In this document: positions 16,322-24,945 of the stretch, piece by piece
How the letters are laid out: each line of letters begins with the position of its first letter
How positions within the stretch are numbered: position 1 is the stretch's first letter
From: Kluyvera ascorbata ATCC 33433
GTDB lineage: Bacteria; Pseudomonadota; Gammaproteobacteria; Enterobacterales; Enterobacteriaceae
NCBI RefSeq assembly: GCF_000735365.1
Contig: NZ_JMPL01000042.1
Span: 1-32,904, forward strand
DNA: 32,904 bases
Direction: 5' to 3'
The notes under the pieces: model-generated
The model's database searches: none
What the model was told of the DNA's origin: nothing
The model's input: only the letters and a program-made list of their open reading frames with translations
Translations under genes and position numbers: made by a program

Positions 16322-17608
16322 TTAGCGCATGATTCGCCGCAGAATACGGTTTGCCTGCTCTTCAAAGCTGGTTGCCGCCTGGTCGACGGTTGCCTTGCCG
16401 TAGTCGATACTTTGCAGCGCGGCCAGGAAGAGGGCGGTGAACTGCGGGTCTTCAAGATAGGGAAGCGCCTTCGCGTGATTCGGTAATGAAGCCGATTGCG
16501 TCAGCCCGGTGAGTACCGGGTCATTCTCTTTTAGCAGCCCCGCGTCACGCAGAATCTGTGCCCCGGCCTTGCTCAGCGGTACGCCGCGCTCCAGGCCCAC
16601 AGGCACCACGCCTTCTTTTTCGCTCATCAGGAAATTAATCAGCAGCGCCGCTTCCTGCGGATGGCGGGTATTTTTACTGATGGAAAGCATCAGCGCAGTC
16701 TTATTAAACTGCCCGGCATCTTTGGCGCCTTCGCGCATCGGATAATCACCCATCACCAGGTCGTCGGGATGACTCAGGTTCTGCGACTCGGCGGTGTACA
16801 GGACGTTCCAGTTATAGATGCCGCCCCATTCGCCGTTAATCCACGGCTTCATTTCATAAGCGACGCCTTTACCGTATGAGGCCATCGTGCGGGCATCCGG
16901 TACGGCGTGTGCCGCTACTAGTTGGCGGTAAAAGGTGAAGGCCTGCACCAGATCGTCATGGTTCCAGCCGAGCTTACGGGTTTTCTCATCCACCATCGGC
17001 TTCTGGTTGCCCTGGTAGACCCAGGAGTTCAGGAGTAACAGCGAGTCCTGCTCGGTCAGGATCAGCGGATAGTAGCTATCGCCGAGCTTTTCTTTAAATA
17101 CCGGCCCGGCTTTCAGCAAATCGTCCCAGCTTTTCGGCAGCGGCACGCCAGCTTTTTGCCAGGTGGCGGCATTGTAGTAAAACAGCATCACGTTGGCGGA
17201 AATCGGGATGGCGTTGACCTTTCCGTTCACCGTCGTGCTGGCGAGCGCGGCGGGAGAGTACTGGTCGAGGCCAATGGGCTGGCGCAGTTTGTTGAGATCG
17301 TAAAAACCATCGCCGGTTTTCGACAACAGCGTCAGCCAGTTCCAGTTGGTCTGGATGACGTCGGCTTCGGTGTTGCTATTAATCTGGGTGGTCAGGCGCG
17401 AGTAGAAACCGTCCCAGCCGGTGTACTCCGCCTTCACTTTAATGTTCGGGTATTTGGCTTCAAAAGCATCCAGCGCTTTTAAGGTGGCCTGGTTACGGGC
17501 CTTACCGCCCCACCAGGCAAAACGGAGTTCCACCTGATCGGCGCTGTGCGCGATGGGCATCGCACCGAAACCGCAGCAGGCAAGCAGGAACAAGGCTGAT
17601 TTTTTCAT
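16322..17608 (-). CDS. Sugar ABC transporter extracellular binding protein, orphan
   Basis: 428 residues. N-terminal signal peptide (MKKSALFLLACCGFGAMPIA, cleavage likely after HSA at about residue 22). The mature part, starting VELRFAWWGG, with ALDAFEAKYPNIKVKAEYTG, is typical of family 1 solute-binding proteins (MalE/UgpB-like) for oligo- or disaccharides. The late INFLMSEKEGV and QANRILRR segments also fit. GGAGGG precedes the ATG by seven bases. It begins 24 bases after the upstream glycoside hydrolase stop, so the two form an operon. No permease or ATPase is encoded next to it, so it must use a transporter encoded elsewhere or be non-functional in uptake. The sugar is not predictable. 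Confidence 0.85.
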   Translation of the reverse strand: MKKSALFLLACCGFGAMPIAHSADQVELRFAWWGGKARNQATLKALDAFEAKYPNIKVKAEYTGWDGFYSRLTTQINSNTEADVIQTNWNWLTLLSKTGDGFYDLNKLRQPIGLDQYSPAALASTTVNGKVNAIPISANVMLFYYNAATWQKAGVPLPKSWDDLLKAGPVFKEKLGDSYYPLILTEQDSLLLLNSWVYQGNQKPMVDEKTRKLGWNHDDLVQAFTFYRQLVAAHAVPDARTMASYGKGVAYEMKPWINGEWGGIYNWNVLYTAESQNLSHPDDLVMGDYPMREGAKDAGQFNKTALMLSISKNTRHPQEAALLINFLMSEKEGVVPVGLERGVPLSKAGAQILRDAGLLKENDPVLTGLTQSASLPNHAKALPYLEDPQFTALFLAALQSIDYGKATVDQAATSFEEQANRILRRIMR

Positions 17609-17632
17609 GGATGAACCCTCCGTGTATCACAA

Positions 17633-18712
17633 TTAACGACGCGTCTGGCGGTAGCCAGTGAGCGCTTTCACCAACTGCATTTCCTCTTCACACCATGGTT
17701 TGCCGTCGGGTGTCAGCACATCGTGGAACCACAGCGAGTGAGGATCGGGGTGATCTCTATTGACGCTGGTCCATGGGATCCAGGTCTGCGTTTTGCCCTG
17801 TACCAGCCCCCATTGATAGCAGCCGGTATCGAAAGCGCAGAACAGCGGCAGCTGCTCGCTGAACGTGCAGTCCATATGCCGCGCTAGCCATTCGGTGCAG
17901 AGCACTGGGCGCTGGTATGCCGTCAGGCTTTCCAGTACGCCGAGCTGGCGGGCGGCATTGTTGTAGTTGTGGTAGCTGATGATGTCGGATAACCGCAGCG
18001 CCGCAATATCAATCGGGTGCTGTAGCGTGCCGTACTGCTGATGGTCAATGTGCCACGCGCCTACGGTGAGCGGCTGGCTCGGGCCAACTTCACGCGCCCA
18101 GCCAAAGGTGGCAGTCATCAGCTCCAGCGCGAAGGCTTCCAGCGCTTCGTCATACTCGGTCGATTCGGTGGGGGACAGGTTAATGCCGCGGTTGCCTGGT
18201 TCGTTATAGAGATCCCAAATGGTGATGCGCTCGTCGTTTTTAAAATGACTGAGCACGTCGCGGACGTAGGCTTCTACGCGCGGCCATTGTGCCGGGTCCA
18301 TTACGATGGCCCGGCCAGGGCTTGCCGCTGCCTGACTGTTATGCACGCCCTCGCGCGGGGGTTTTTGTGGGCCGAGGTACGGCTCGTCGCCGGAGAAACC
18401 GCAGTCGTCCATCAGCGTCAGCATCACCTGAATCTGGTGCTTTTTCGCCAGCGTCAAAAAGGTGTCGATGCGCGTCAGCAGGCCGTCGCGGTCGGCTTCC
18501 CAGACGATAAACGGCAGATTGGTACGCAGCGCGTTGTAGCCGTAGTCATGCGCCCAGCCCAGCTCCTGGTCGATGGTCGCCGCATCGAAAGTCTCTGCCT
18601 GCCACATCTCAGTCCAGTTGACCGCGCTGCGCGGCAAATAGTTAAAGCCGCATGCCCAGCCGTGCTGTTGATACCAGGCCTGCGCCTGCGATTCGCGCCA
18701 TTGCGAGTGCAT
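17633..18712 (-). CDS. Cytoplasmic clan GH-A glycoside hydrolase (GH5-like)
   Basis: 359 residues with no signal peptide, so probably intracellular. The TIM-barrel landmarks of clan GH-A are visible: an early [12 protein letters not shown] strand, the acid/base Glu171 in WDLYNEPGN and the nucleophile Glu274 in [11 protein letters not shown], about 100 residues apart as expected. Also present are YHNYNN (strand 6 His) and [17 protein letters not shown] near the C-terminus. Relatives are often labelled cellulase-family or xylanase, but cytoplasmic location and pairing with a binding protein suggest it splits an imported small beta-glycoside. AAGGAG lies about six bases upstream of the ATG. It is transcribed divergently from a LacI-family gene, with a palindromic operator overlapping its promoter. 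Confidence 0.85.
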   Translation of the reverse strand: MHSQWRESQAQAWYQQHGWACGFNYLPRSAVNWTEMWQAETFDAATIDQELGWAHDYGYNALRTNLPFIVWEADRDGLLTRIDTFLTLAKKHQIQVMLTLMDDCGFSGDEPYLGPQKPPREGVHNSQAAASPGRAIVMDPAQWPRVEAYVRDVLSHFKNDERITIWDLYNEPGNRGINLSPTESTEYDEALEAFALELMTATFGWAREVGPSQPLTVGAWHIDHQQYGTLQHPIDIAALRLSDIISYHNYNNAARQLGVLESLTAYQRPVLCTEWLARHMDCTFSEQLPLFCAFDTGCYQWGLVQGKTQTWIPWTSVNRDHPDPHSLWFHDVLTPDGKPWCEEEMQLVKALTGYRQTRR

Positions 18713-18734
18713 AGTTTTTCTCCTTGGTAATAAT

Positions 18735-18746
18735 TATTAGCTAATA
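18735..18746. promoter_or_regulatory. Candidate operator of the divergent LacI-family regulator
   Basis: TATTAGCTAATA is a perfect 12-base palindrome with central GC. It overlaps the end of the -10 and the predicted start of the glycoside hydrolase promoter, 23 bases before that gene's start codon, a classic repressor position. Assignment to the LacI-family protein encoded at 18856 is inference from position. Confidence 0.55.
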
Positions 18747-18772
18747 TTTATTAACTATGGTGCAAGGCGCAA
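18745..18772 (-). promoter_or_regulatory. Candidate promoter of the glycoside hydrolase operon
   Basis: On the minus strand, TTGCGC (18767-18772) and TAAATA (18745-18750) are separated by 16 bases. The start of transcription would be near 18738, inside the palindrome at 18735-18746, and about 60 bases from the centre of the CRP-like site at 18790-18805. Confidence 0.45.
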
Positions 18773-18789
18773 TCCTGATGCGGTTGAAG

Positions 18790-18805
18790 TGTTGAGTTGT
18801 TCACA
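18790..18805. promoter_or_regulatory. CRP-like site between the hydrolase and lacI-type genes
   Basis: TGTTG-AGTTGT-TCACA has eight of ten consensus matches, with one perfect half. The centre is about 60 bases upstream of the predicted hydrolase transcription start, close to the class I position of -61.5. This would suit catabolite control of a sugar-utilisation operon. Confidence 0.4.
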
Positions 18806-18825
18806 AAAAAAGCGTGGGATAACTG

Positions 18826-18834
18826 TGCTATAGT
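18826..18834 (+). promoter_or_regulatory. Candidate extended -10 promoter of the lacI-type gene
   Basis: TGCTATAGT is an extended -10 with TATAGT at 18829-18834, ending 21 bases before the ATG at 18856. The leader would be short and contains the AAGGAG ribosome site. Confidence 0.45.
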
Positions 18835-18855
18835 CGGCGGCGACAAGGAGCGAAC

Positions 18856-19866
18856 ATGGCCAAGAAAAACAAAATAACGATGAGTGATATTGCCAGGGAG
18901 GCGGGCGTTTCGCAGGCGACGGTTTCTCTGGTACTCAACAATAGCCGGGCGATTCGCCTGAGTGAGGCTACCCGCGAACGCGTCTATGCCGCGGCGACGG
19001 CGCTGGGCTATCAAAAGATCATTGTGCCTCATCGTCAGGAAGGGCAGGAAGAAATTGCCCTGCTGCTGTGCGGGATGCCGAACTACGATCCCTTCGTTGA
19101 GGCCATCAGCGACGCGGTTTCCGCCGCCTGGCAGCGGGATACCCTGCTGACCGTTTATGACTACGGCGACGATCTGGAGATGGCGGCGCACATTTTGCGC
19201 CAGCTTGACCAGCGCCCCTGCGCAGGGGTGATTCTGGCAAGTCCGGTGACTCGTGCCTTTGATTTTTCGCCGTTCGACGCGCTTATACATAAGCCGGTGG
19301 TGCTGTTAAACCAGTACGACCCGCAGCGCCCGCTGCTGCCGACCTTTCTTCCTGATGACCGCGCCAACGCCTGCCAGATAGTCAACCATCTGCTGTCGCA
19401 GGGCATTACGCGCATTGCGCATATCATGGGCGATGACTGGATGGATGCCAGCGTACTGCGCCTGGAAGGCTATCGCCAGACGCTGGAGCAGGCCGGTATC
19501 GCGGTGGACGAGGCGCTGATTAAACAGACCGACTGGTCGCTCAATGCCACCTTTAACGCCACGCTTGAGCTGATGCATTTGCCGGAGCCGCCGCAGGCTA
19601 TTTTCTGCGCCAGTGACTGGATGACCCTCGGCTGCTATCAGGCGCTCGCCACGCTCAATATTGCCATTCCGCGCGACGTGCTGGTGTGTGGTTATGACGA
19701 TCAGCGCATTGCGCATCAGTTGACCCCGGCGTTGACCAGCGTACAGCTAGCCTATAGCGAACTGGGCAGAATGGCGGTGAACTACCTGTGCGAAGGGGAT
19801 GATACGGCGGCGCATGTCCGGCTGGTAGGGAAATTGCAGGTGCGCGGGAGTAGCCAGCGCACCTGA
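18856..19866 (+). CDS. LacI-family transcriptional regulator of the hydrolase/binding-protein operon
   Basis: 336 residues. The N-terminal LacI helix-turn-helix is clear: ITMSDIAREAGVSQATVSLV (residues 7-26), followed by the hinge region containing RERVYAAATALGYQ. The rest is the two-lobed periplasmic-binding-protein-like sensor domain, ending in RDVLVCGYDDQRIAHQLTPALTSV. AAGGAG lies five bases upstream of the ATG. The gene diverges from the glycoside hydrolase, and a perfect palindrome lies in the shared gap, so it is probably the local repressor. The inducer is unknown and is presumably the sugar handled by that operon. It ends five bases from the convergent gstB. Confidence 0.92.
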   Translation: MAKKNKITMSDIAREAGVSQATVSLVLNNSRAIRLSEATRERVYAAATALGYQKIIVPHRQEGQEEIALLLCGMPNYDPFVEAISDAVSAAWQRDTLLTVYDYGDDLEMAAHILRQLDQRPCAGVILASPVTRAFDFSPFDALIHKPVVLLNQYDPQRPLLPTFLPDDRANACQIVNHLLSQGITRIAHIMGDDWMDASVLRLEGYRQTLEQAGIAVDEALIKQTDWSLNATFNATLELMHLPEPPQAIFCASDWMTLGCYQALATLNIAIPRDVLVCGYDDQRIAHQLTPALTSVQLAYSELGRMAVNYLCEGDDTAAHVRLVGKLQVRGSSQRT

Positions 19867-19871
19867 GGAGA

Positions 19872-20492
19872 TTAACTGACCGGGATCATCACCACGTCGC
19901 GGAAGGCGGGACGCTCGGCCAACTGCTGATACCAGCGCGCCAGGTGCGGCCGCGGCTGCCAGGTTTTGACGGTTTCCAGCACGTTATAGACAAACGGCGC
20001 GACGGCGATATCGCCCACGCCAAACTGGTCGCCGGAAAGCCAGGTTTGGTTTGCCAGGGTGTTATCCAGGATAGCCAGCAGCGGTTCGCAGGCTTCAATT
20101 GCCGCGTTGATTTCATCCATGTTGCGCTGCTCTACCGGGGTTCTCACCAGCCCGAAGAGAATTTTACGGTGCACCGGAGATAGGGTTTCGTTGGCCCAGT
20201 CCATCCACTTTTCGCTTTTCGCCCGTTGAACAGGCTGCGCTTGCCACAGACTCTCTGCACCGTATTGTGCCGCCAGGTAGCGTACGATGGAGTTCGATTC
20301 CCACAGCACGTCGTCGCCGTCTTTCAGCATCGGTACCAGGCCGTTAGGGTTGAGCGCCAGATAGGCCGCGTCGCGGTTCACGCCAAATCCCTGGCCAGCC
20401 ATAATTTGCTCATACGGCAGGCCAAGCTCAGCCAGCGTCCAGCGCACTTTTTTCACGTTCGTTGAGTTATTTCTTCCCCACAGCGTTAGCAT
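19872..20492 (-). CDS. gstB: Glutathione S-transferase GstB
   Basis: 206 residues, near-identical in length and pattern to E. coli GstB (YliJ). The N-terminal thioredoxin-like domain begins [16 protein letters not shown] and holds the glutathione-binding NPNGLVPML (cis-Pro) and [11 protein letters not shown] (Glu-Ser) motifs; the helical C-terminal domain has [14 protein letters not shown]. It is a cytosolic enzyme that conjugates glutathione to electrophiles; bromoacetate was reported as a substrate in E. coli. GGGAG precedes the ATG by about six bases. A palindrome of LacI-operator type lies at 20535-20546 in its upstream region. Confidence 0.95.
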   Translation of the reverse strand: MLTLWGRNNSTNVKKVRWTLAELGLPYEQIMAGQGFGVNRDAAYLALNPNGLVPMLKDGDDVLWESNSIVRYLAAQYGAESLWQAQPVQRAKSEKWMDWANETLSPVHRKILFGLVRTPVEQRNMDEINAAIEACEPLLAILDNTLANQTWLSGDQFGVGDIAVAPFVYNVLETVKTWQPRPHLARWYQQLAERPAFRDVVMIPVS

Positions 20493-20534
20493 ATCGACTC
20501 CCGTTTTTTTAGCAGAGATTAAATGTGGGCCAAA

Positions 20535-20546
20535 GTAAACGCTTAC
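20535..20546. promoter_or_regulatory. LacI-type dyad upstream of gstB
   Basis: GTAAACGCTTAC (GTAAGCGTTTAC on the minus strand) has GTAA/TTAC arms and a central CG, the general form of GalR/LacI-family operators. It lies 43-54 bases upstream of the gstB start. It does not resemble the TATTAGCTAATA site of the adjacent regulator, so which protein would bind is unclear. Confidence 0.3.
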
Positions 20547-20724
20547 GCAATCTCGATCAAAAAAAATGTCAGGTTTTCAGCACAACCAGGGGATCTTGCG
20601 TAAACTTAAAAAACTTTACCAACTCACTGTTTCTTTAAGAGAGTTTCTACGTTATTACTCACGGCCTGGTGCAGCACGGTACTGTCGTGGCGCGTTTTTG
20701 GGAATGGATACTTGGGTGGCTTTT

Positions 20725-21927
20725 ATGATGTGTAACGCTAACTCCTTCAAGAGCCTGATGGCAGGCTCAGCGCTTTTACTTTTAGTGGCACCGGCGGTGC
20801 AGGCGGCGGAACAACTTCCGGACGCGCCAGCAATCGACGCTCGTGCCTTTATATTAATGGATTACGCCAGCGGTAAGGTCCTGACAGAGGGCAATGCCGA
20901 TGAGAAGCTCGATCCGGCCAGCCTGACAAAAATCATGACCAGCTACGTGGTCGGTCAGGCGCTGAAGGCGAATAAAATCAAGCTGACCGATATGGTGACC
21001 ATCGGACGCGACGCGTGGGCCACCGGCAACCCGGCGCTACGCGGCTCTTCGGTGATGTTCCTTAAGCCAGGCGAGCAGGTGTCGGTTGAGAACCTCAATA
21101 AAGGGGTGATTATCCAGTCGGGCAACGATGCCAGCATCGCCATTGCCGACTACGTTGCCGGCAGCCAGGACTCTTTCGTCAGCCTGATGAACGGCTACGC
21201 GCAGAAAATTGGCCTCACCAATACCACCTTCAAAACCGTTCACGGCCTGGATGCGCCGGGGCAGTACAGCACCGCGCGCGATATGGCGCTGCTGACCAAA
21301 GCGATGATCCACGATGTACCGGAAGAGTACGCGGTACATAAAGAGAAAGAGTTCACCTTCAACAATATCCGCCAGCCGAACCGTAACCGTCTGCTGTGGA
21401 GCTCTAACCTTAACGTCGACGGCGTGAAAACCGGTACCACGGCGGGGGCGGGCTATAACCTGGTGTCGTCGGCCACTCAGGGCGATATGCGCCTGATTGC
21501 GGTGGTGCTGGGCACCAAAAGTGACCGTGTGCGCTTTAATGAGTCGGAAAAACTGCTGACCTGGGGCTTCCGGTTCTATGAAACCGTCACGCCAATCAAG
21601 CCGGATGCCACTTTCATCAGCCAGCGCGTCTGGTTTGGTGATAAGAACGAGGTGAATCTGGGAGCAGGGGAAGCCGGTTCGGTGACCATTCCGAAAGGTC
21701 AGCTCAAAAACCTGAAGGCCAGCTACACCCTGACGCAGCCGCAGCTGACCGCGCCGTTAACCAAAGGCCAGGTTGTAGGGACTATCGACTTCAAGCTTAA
21801 CGACAAAACCATTGAACAGCGTCCGCTGATTGTCATGGAAGCGGTCGAAGAGGGCGGCTTCTTCAGCCGCATGATGGACTTCGTGCTGATGAAATTCCAC
21901 GAATGGTTTGGTAGCTGGTTCTCGTAA
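20725..21927 (+). CDS. dacC: D-alanyl-D-alanine carboxypeptidase DacC (PBP6a)
   Basis: 400 residues from this start, equal to E. coli DacC. A signal peptide ([18 protein letters not shown]) precedes the mature start [11 protein letters not shown]. The penicillin-binding motifs are SLTK (Ser66-Lys69), SGN (132-134) and KTG (235-237). The C-terminal beta-domain is followed by an amphipathic tail ([10 protein letters not shown]) that attaches the protein to the periplasmic face of the inner membrane. It trims the terminal D-Ala from peptidoglycan side chains. The frame is open for 53 codons upstream, but those are not conserved. Two adjacent ATGs (20725 and 20728) are possible; GGGTGG ends five or eight bases before them. 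It converges on deoR with a seven-base gap. Confidence 0.95.
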   Translation: MMCNANSFKSLMAGSALLLLVAPAVQAAEQLPDAPAIDARAFILMDYASGKVLTEGNADEKLDPASLTKIMTSYVVGQALKANKIKLTDMVTIGRDAWATGNPALRGSSVMFLKPGEQVSVENLNKGVIIQSGNDASIAIADYVAGSQDSFVSLMNGYAQKIGLTNTTFKTVHGLDAPGQYSTARDMALLTKAMIHDVPEEYAVHKEKEFTFNNIRQPNRNRLLWSSNLNVDGVKTGTTAGAGYNLVSSATQGDMRLIAVVLGTKSDRVRFNESEKLLTWGFRFYETVTPIKPDATFISQRVWFGDKNEVNLGAGEAGSVTIPKGQLKNLKASYTLTQPQLTAPLTKGQVVGTIDFKLNDKTIEQRPLIVMEAVEEGGFFSRMMDFVLMKFHEWFGSWFS

Positions 21928-21934
21928 TATCCCG

Positions 21935-22693
21935 CTAATACAGCAGCGAAATTTGCTGCTGTTTTGCCAGCGCGACCAGCTCATCATCCGGGCAGGTATC
22001 GCTGGCAATCACATCAAAGCGCGTCAGCTCACCCATACGGGCCGGGCGCACTTTGCCAAACTTGCTGTGATCCGCTACCAGCACATGGTAGCGCGCCTGG
22101 CGCATCGCCCAGTGTTTCACCGGCAGCTCTTCAAGATTAAAACAGGTCGCGCCCATTTCAATATCGATACCCGCTGCGGAATAGAAAGCAATGTCCGGGC
22201 AAAGATGTGAAAGCGTATCCTGCTCGCTCAGCGGTTTGAAAATGGCGTTGCTGGCGTGGAATTCGCCACCGCAGAGAATGGGGCGACAGTTGGGTTTATC
22301 CTGCAATGCCAGAAAGGTGTTCAGCGAATAGCAGACGGCGGTGAAAGGCAGGTCGTTATCAATGGCGTCAATAATCCACGGCGTGGTGGTGCCACAGTCG
22401 AAGAAGGCCATCTGATGGGGTTTGAGTAACTTCGCCGCGTGACCTGCCGCTCGCTTTTTCTCTTCAACTAGTCGGGTTTTCTGGTCGCTTAACAGGTAAT
22501 GTGGAACACTGCGCGGTTCCAGCACCACGTAGCCGCCGAGCAGCACAACGGGCCCACTTTCGCTGTTCAGATCGCGACGAATCGTCATTTCAGAAACGCC
22601 AAGCAGAGCTGCCGCTTCTTTGAGATGCAGCTTATCACTGCGTTTCAGTGCCTGAATCAGTTGACCCAATCGCTCGTCGCGTCGTGTTTCCAT
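21935..22693 (-). CDS. deoR: Deoxyribonucleoside regulator DeoR
   Basis: 252 residues, matching E. coli DeoR. It is the founding member of the DeoR family, repressing the deoCABD operon and nupG, with deoxyribose 5-phosphate as inducer. The N-terminal helix-turn-helix reads LHLKEAAALLGVSEMTIRRD (residues 22-41). The sensor domain has the family phosphosugar segments FFDCGTTTPWII and CGGEFHASNAIF, and ends ADHSKFGKVRPARMG. AGAGGA precedes the ATG. The 70-base gap to ybjG contains a short inverted repeat near its middle (CCGGTAAGGATACCGG, 22715-22730) that may be the ybjG 3' end structure. Confidence 0.96.
   Translation of the reverse strand: METRRDERLGQLIQALKRSDKLHLKEAAALLGVSEMTIRRDLNSESGPVVLLGGYVVLEPRSVPHYLLSDQKTRLVEEKKRAAGHAAKLLKPHQMAFFDCGTTTPWIIDAIDNDLPFTAVCYSLNTFLALQDKPNCRPILCGGEFHASNAIFKPLSEQDTLSHLCPDIAFYSAAGIDIEMGATCFNLEELPVKHWAMRQARYHVLVADHSKFGKVRPARMGELTRFDVIASDTCPDDELVALAKQQQISLLY
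21940..21965 (+). terminator. dacC terminator inside the 3' end of deoR
   Basis: ACAGCAGC (21940-21947) and GCTGCTGT (21955-21962) form a perfect 8-base stem with a 7-base loop, followed by TTT. It lies just after the dacC stop and overlaps the last codons of the convergent deoR. Confidence 0.55.
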
Positions 22694-22763
22694 AGTTCCT
22701 CTACCGGAAATGCCCCGGTAAGGATACCGGGGTCAGCGCGTTATTTTACCTGCGAGCGCAGGT

Positions 22764-23372
22764 CTAGTCACGCACCCAGCCTTTACGAATAGGTACGGAG
22801 AAAACAATGCGGTACAGCTGTTGCAGGCGCGGGTAAACCGTCGCACCGATATACTGCCACAGCATTTGCGACACCATGCAGCCGACAAGGCCGCTCAGGA
22901 AGCCGCCGAGCATATCCATCGGCCAGTGGACGCCAAGATAGACGCGAGACCAGGCAATCGCCACGCCAACCACCATCAGCACCAGCCCAGACCACAGGCG
23001 ATGCCAGAACAAAAACGCCATCGCAAAGGTGAAGATCACCGTGCCGTGGTCGCTTGGGAAGGAGTTATCCGGCGCGTGGTGCAGGAAGGTATGACCGATA
23101 TTCTCAACGAACGGACGTTCGTGCGGGAACAGCTGACCAATCATCCACGACAGCGCAAGGCTGACGGCGATGGCCAGTGCGACTTTAATCACCAGATGGC
23201 GCTGCGCCTGAACCTGACGACGTTCGCCCCAGAGCCACATAGCCGCAGCCAGCAGGGGAACAATCAGGATCAAATCCTGAGCAATAAATGTGGCAAATGA
23301 AATTGCCCATGGGGCTGAGACTGGGGTTGCGTTGATCAGCAAAAACAGCGAGTTGTTCAGATTTTCCAGCAT
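22764..23372 (-). CDS. ybjG: Undecaprenyl-diphosphatase YbjG (PAP2 family)
   Basis: 202 residues. Inner-membrane lipid phosphatase that recycles undecaprenyl pyrophosphate to the monophosphate carrier for cell-wall synthesis. The PAP2 motifs are visible: HERPFVENI (motif 1), SFPSDHGTV (motif 2) and SRVYLGVHWPMDMLGG (motif 3, with the catalytic His). Several hydrophobic helices surround them. The start ATG at 23372 gives MLENLNNSLF, as in E. coli; an upstream in-frame start at 23390 is not conserved. A PhoP-box-like direct repeat with TATACT 12 bases downstream lies about 140-170 bases upstream. Confidence 0.95.
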   Translation of the reverse strand: MLENLNNSLFLLINATPVSAPWAISFATFIAQDLILIVPLLAAAMWLWGERRQVQAQRHLVIKVALAIAVSLALSWMIGQLFPHERPFVENIGHTFLHHAPDNSFPSDHGTVIFTFAMAFLFWHRLWSGLVLMVVGVAIAWSRVYLGVHWPMDMLGGFLSGLVGCMVSQMLWQYIGATVYPRLQQLYRIVFSVPIRKGWVRD

Positions 23373-23509
23373 AACGTTCCGGTTTCGCAAATGACGGTTT
23401 TATGACAGCCACCTTAAGAAGCCAATCCTGGACCGTAAAGCGGCATTGTCTGAATCGCGCCATCGGTGTACAAGCGTCTGTCATTAAGGTGCAGCATTAA
23501 GTGGCGTAG

Positions 23510-23544
23510 AGTATAACGCCCGCTACCTTAAGCGAATCTTAACA
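23510..23544 (-). promoter_or_regulatory. Candidate PhoP-dependent promoter of ybjG
   Basis: On the minus strand, TGTTAA (23539-23544), five bases, GCTTAA (23528-23533), exactly 12 bases, then TATACT (23510-23515). A direct repeat of 11-base period placed 12 bases before the -10 is the arrangement of class I PhoP promoters. The hexamers match TGTTTA imperfectly. The leader to ybjG would be about 130 bases. ybjG is, to my recollection, in the PhoP regulon of E. coli. Confidence 0.4.
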
Positions 23545-23552
23545 ACGTCAAT

Positions 23553-23582
23553 TTGTGCGAAATTGTTAAGCTGCGTGATAAT
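23553..23582 (+). promoter_or_regulatory. Weak candidate mdfA promoter
   Basis: TTGTGC (23553-23558) and GATAAT (23577-23582) are spaced by 18 bases, about 60 bases before the mdfA start. It is the best sigma-70-like pair in the 270-base gap between ybjG and mdfA. Confidence 0.35.
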
Positions 23583-23644
23583 TAACTATCACCACTACTG
23601 CGCATTGATTAAACTTGCGCGTTTTTATGATGGATGCGAGCTAT

Positions 23645-24877
23645 ATGGACACTTCTTCTTCCCGGAAACGCTTAGGGCGCAAGGCGATTCTGTTCCCGCT
23701 TTGTCTGGTGCTCTACGAATTTTCCACCTATATCGGCAACGATATGATCCAGCCGGGCATGCTTGCGGTCGTCAAAGAATTTAACGCGGGCAATGAGTGG
23801 GTTCCGACCTCGATGACGGCTTATCTGGCAGGCGGGATGTTCCTGCAATGGCTGCTTGGGCCGCTGTCGGACCGCATCGGCCGCCGCCCTGTGATGCTGA
23901 CCGGCGTTATCTGGTTTATCGTTACCTGCCTTGCCACGCTGCTGGTGAACAATATTGAGCAGTTTACGTTCCTGCGCTTCTTGCAGGGGGTGAGCCTGTG
24001 CTTTATCGGCGCGGTGGGTTATGCGGCAATCCAGGAGTCGTTCGACGAGGCAACCTGTATCAAGATTACGGCGCTAATGGCCAACGTGGCGCTGATTGCA
24101 CCGCTGCTGGGGCCGCTGGTGGGCGCGGCGTGGATCCACGTGGCGCGCTGGGAAGGGATGTTTGTGCTCTTCGCGGCGCTGTCGGCCATTGCTTTCGTCG
24201 GGCTGTTTAAATCGATGCCGGAAACGGCGACCCGCATAGGTGAAACGCTGTCGCTCAAGGCGTTGGGACGTGATTATCGCGAAGTGCTGAAAAACGGCCG
24301 TTTCGTTGCCGGCGCGCTGGCGACGGGCTTTGTTAGTTTACCGCTGCTGGCGTGGATTGCGCAGTCACCGGTCATTATCATCAGCGGCGAGCACGCCAGT
24401 AGCTATGAATATGGCCTGCTGCAGGTGCCGATTTTTGGCGCGTTGATCCTCGGTAACCTGGTGCTGGCGCGTCTGACCTCACGTCGTACGGTGCGTGCGC
24501 TGATTATTGCCGGTGGTTACCCGATTATGTTTGGTCTGGTGCTGGCCGCGGCAGCGACGGTGGTGTCGTCCCATGCTTATTTATGGATGACCGCCGGGTT
24601 AAGCTTCTACGCCTTCGGGATTGGTCTTGCCAACGCCGGGCTGGTGCGCCTGACGTTGTTTGCCAGTGATATGAGTAAAGGCACGGTTTCTGCGGCGATG
24701 GGAATGCTGCAAATGCTGATCTTTACGGTGGGGATTGAGCTCAGTAAGCATTGCTACGAGTTGGGTGGCATTGGCCTGTTCAGCCTGTTTAACCTGGCGG
24801 GCGGCCTGCTGTGGCTGGGGCTGATGACGATGTTCCTGCGGGATAAAGCGGTAGGTAGCGGGCTGCAGCCGCAGTAA
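23645..24877 (+). CDS. mdfA: Multidrug efflux MFS transporter MdfA
   Basis: 410 residues from the ATG at 23645, the same length as E. coli MdfA; ATGs at 23627 and 23630 are in frame but less likely. Twelve-helix major facilitator that exports cationic and neutral drugs in exchange for protons. The key membrane acids are Glu25 and Asp33 in [16 protein letters not shown] (Glu26/Asp34 in E. coli). The MFS motif A is [13 protein letters not shown], and the antiporter motif C region is in [15 protein letters not shown]. It ends in a hairpin repeat shared with the convergent ybjI. The small ybjH that follows mdfA in K-12 is not present. Confidence 0.95.
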   Translation: MDTSSSRKRLGRKAILFPLCLVLYEFSTYIGNDMIQPGMLAVVKEFNAGNEWVPTSMTAYLAGGMFLQWLLGPLSDRIGRRPVMLTGVIWFIVTCLATLLVNNIEQFTFLRFLQGVSLCFIGAVGYAAIQESFDEATCIKITALMANVALIAPLLGPLVGAAWIHVARWEGMFVLFAALSAIAFVGLFKSMPETATRIGETLSLKALGRDYREVLKNGRFVAGALATGFVSLPLLAWIAQSPVIIISGEHASSYEYGLLQVPIFGALILGNLVLARLTSRRTVRALIIAGGYPIMFGLVLAAAATVVSSHAYLWMTAGLSFYAFGIGLANAGLVRLTLFASDMSKGTVSAAMGMLQMLIFTVGIELSKHCYELGGIGLFSLFNLAGGLLWLGLMTMFLRDKAVGSGLQPQ

Positions 24878-24885
24878 ATTAGTCA

Positions 24886-24935
24886 CCCGTCGGCGCTTCG
24901 CTTGGCCGGGCTACCTATCACGAAGCGCCGCCGGG
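24886..24935. terminator. Long hairpin repeat between convergent mdfA and ybjI
   Basis: CCCGTCGGCGCTTCG (24886-24900) pairs with CGAAGCGCCGCCGGG (24921-24935): a 15-base stem with one mismatch and a 20-base loop. The sequence GGCGCTTCGCTTGGCCGGGC also resembles the repeat after fsaA (7031-7056), so this is a dispersed repeat acting at the 3' ends of both genes. There is no U-tract. Confidence 0.7.
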
Positions 24936-24945
24936 AATAGCTCAA

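Noticed and set aside
18041-18730. A 229-codon plus-strand frame opposite the glycoside hydrolase
   Set aside because: The minus-strand gene has the catalytic motifs and a ribosome site; the opposite frame has no recognisable domain.
20566-20724. Extended N-terminus of DacC (53 extra residues)
   Set aside because: The extra residues would precede a normal signal peptide, are not like E. coli DacC and include no better ribosome site.
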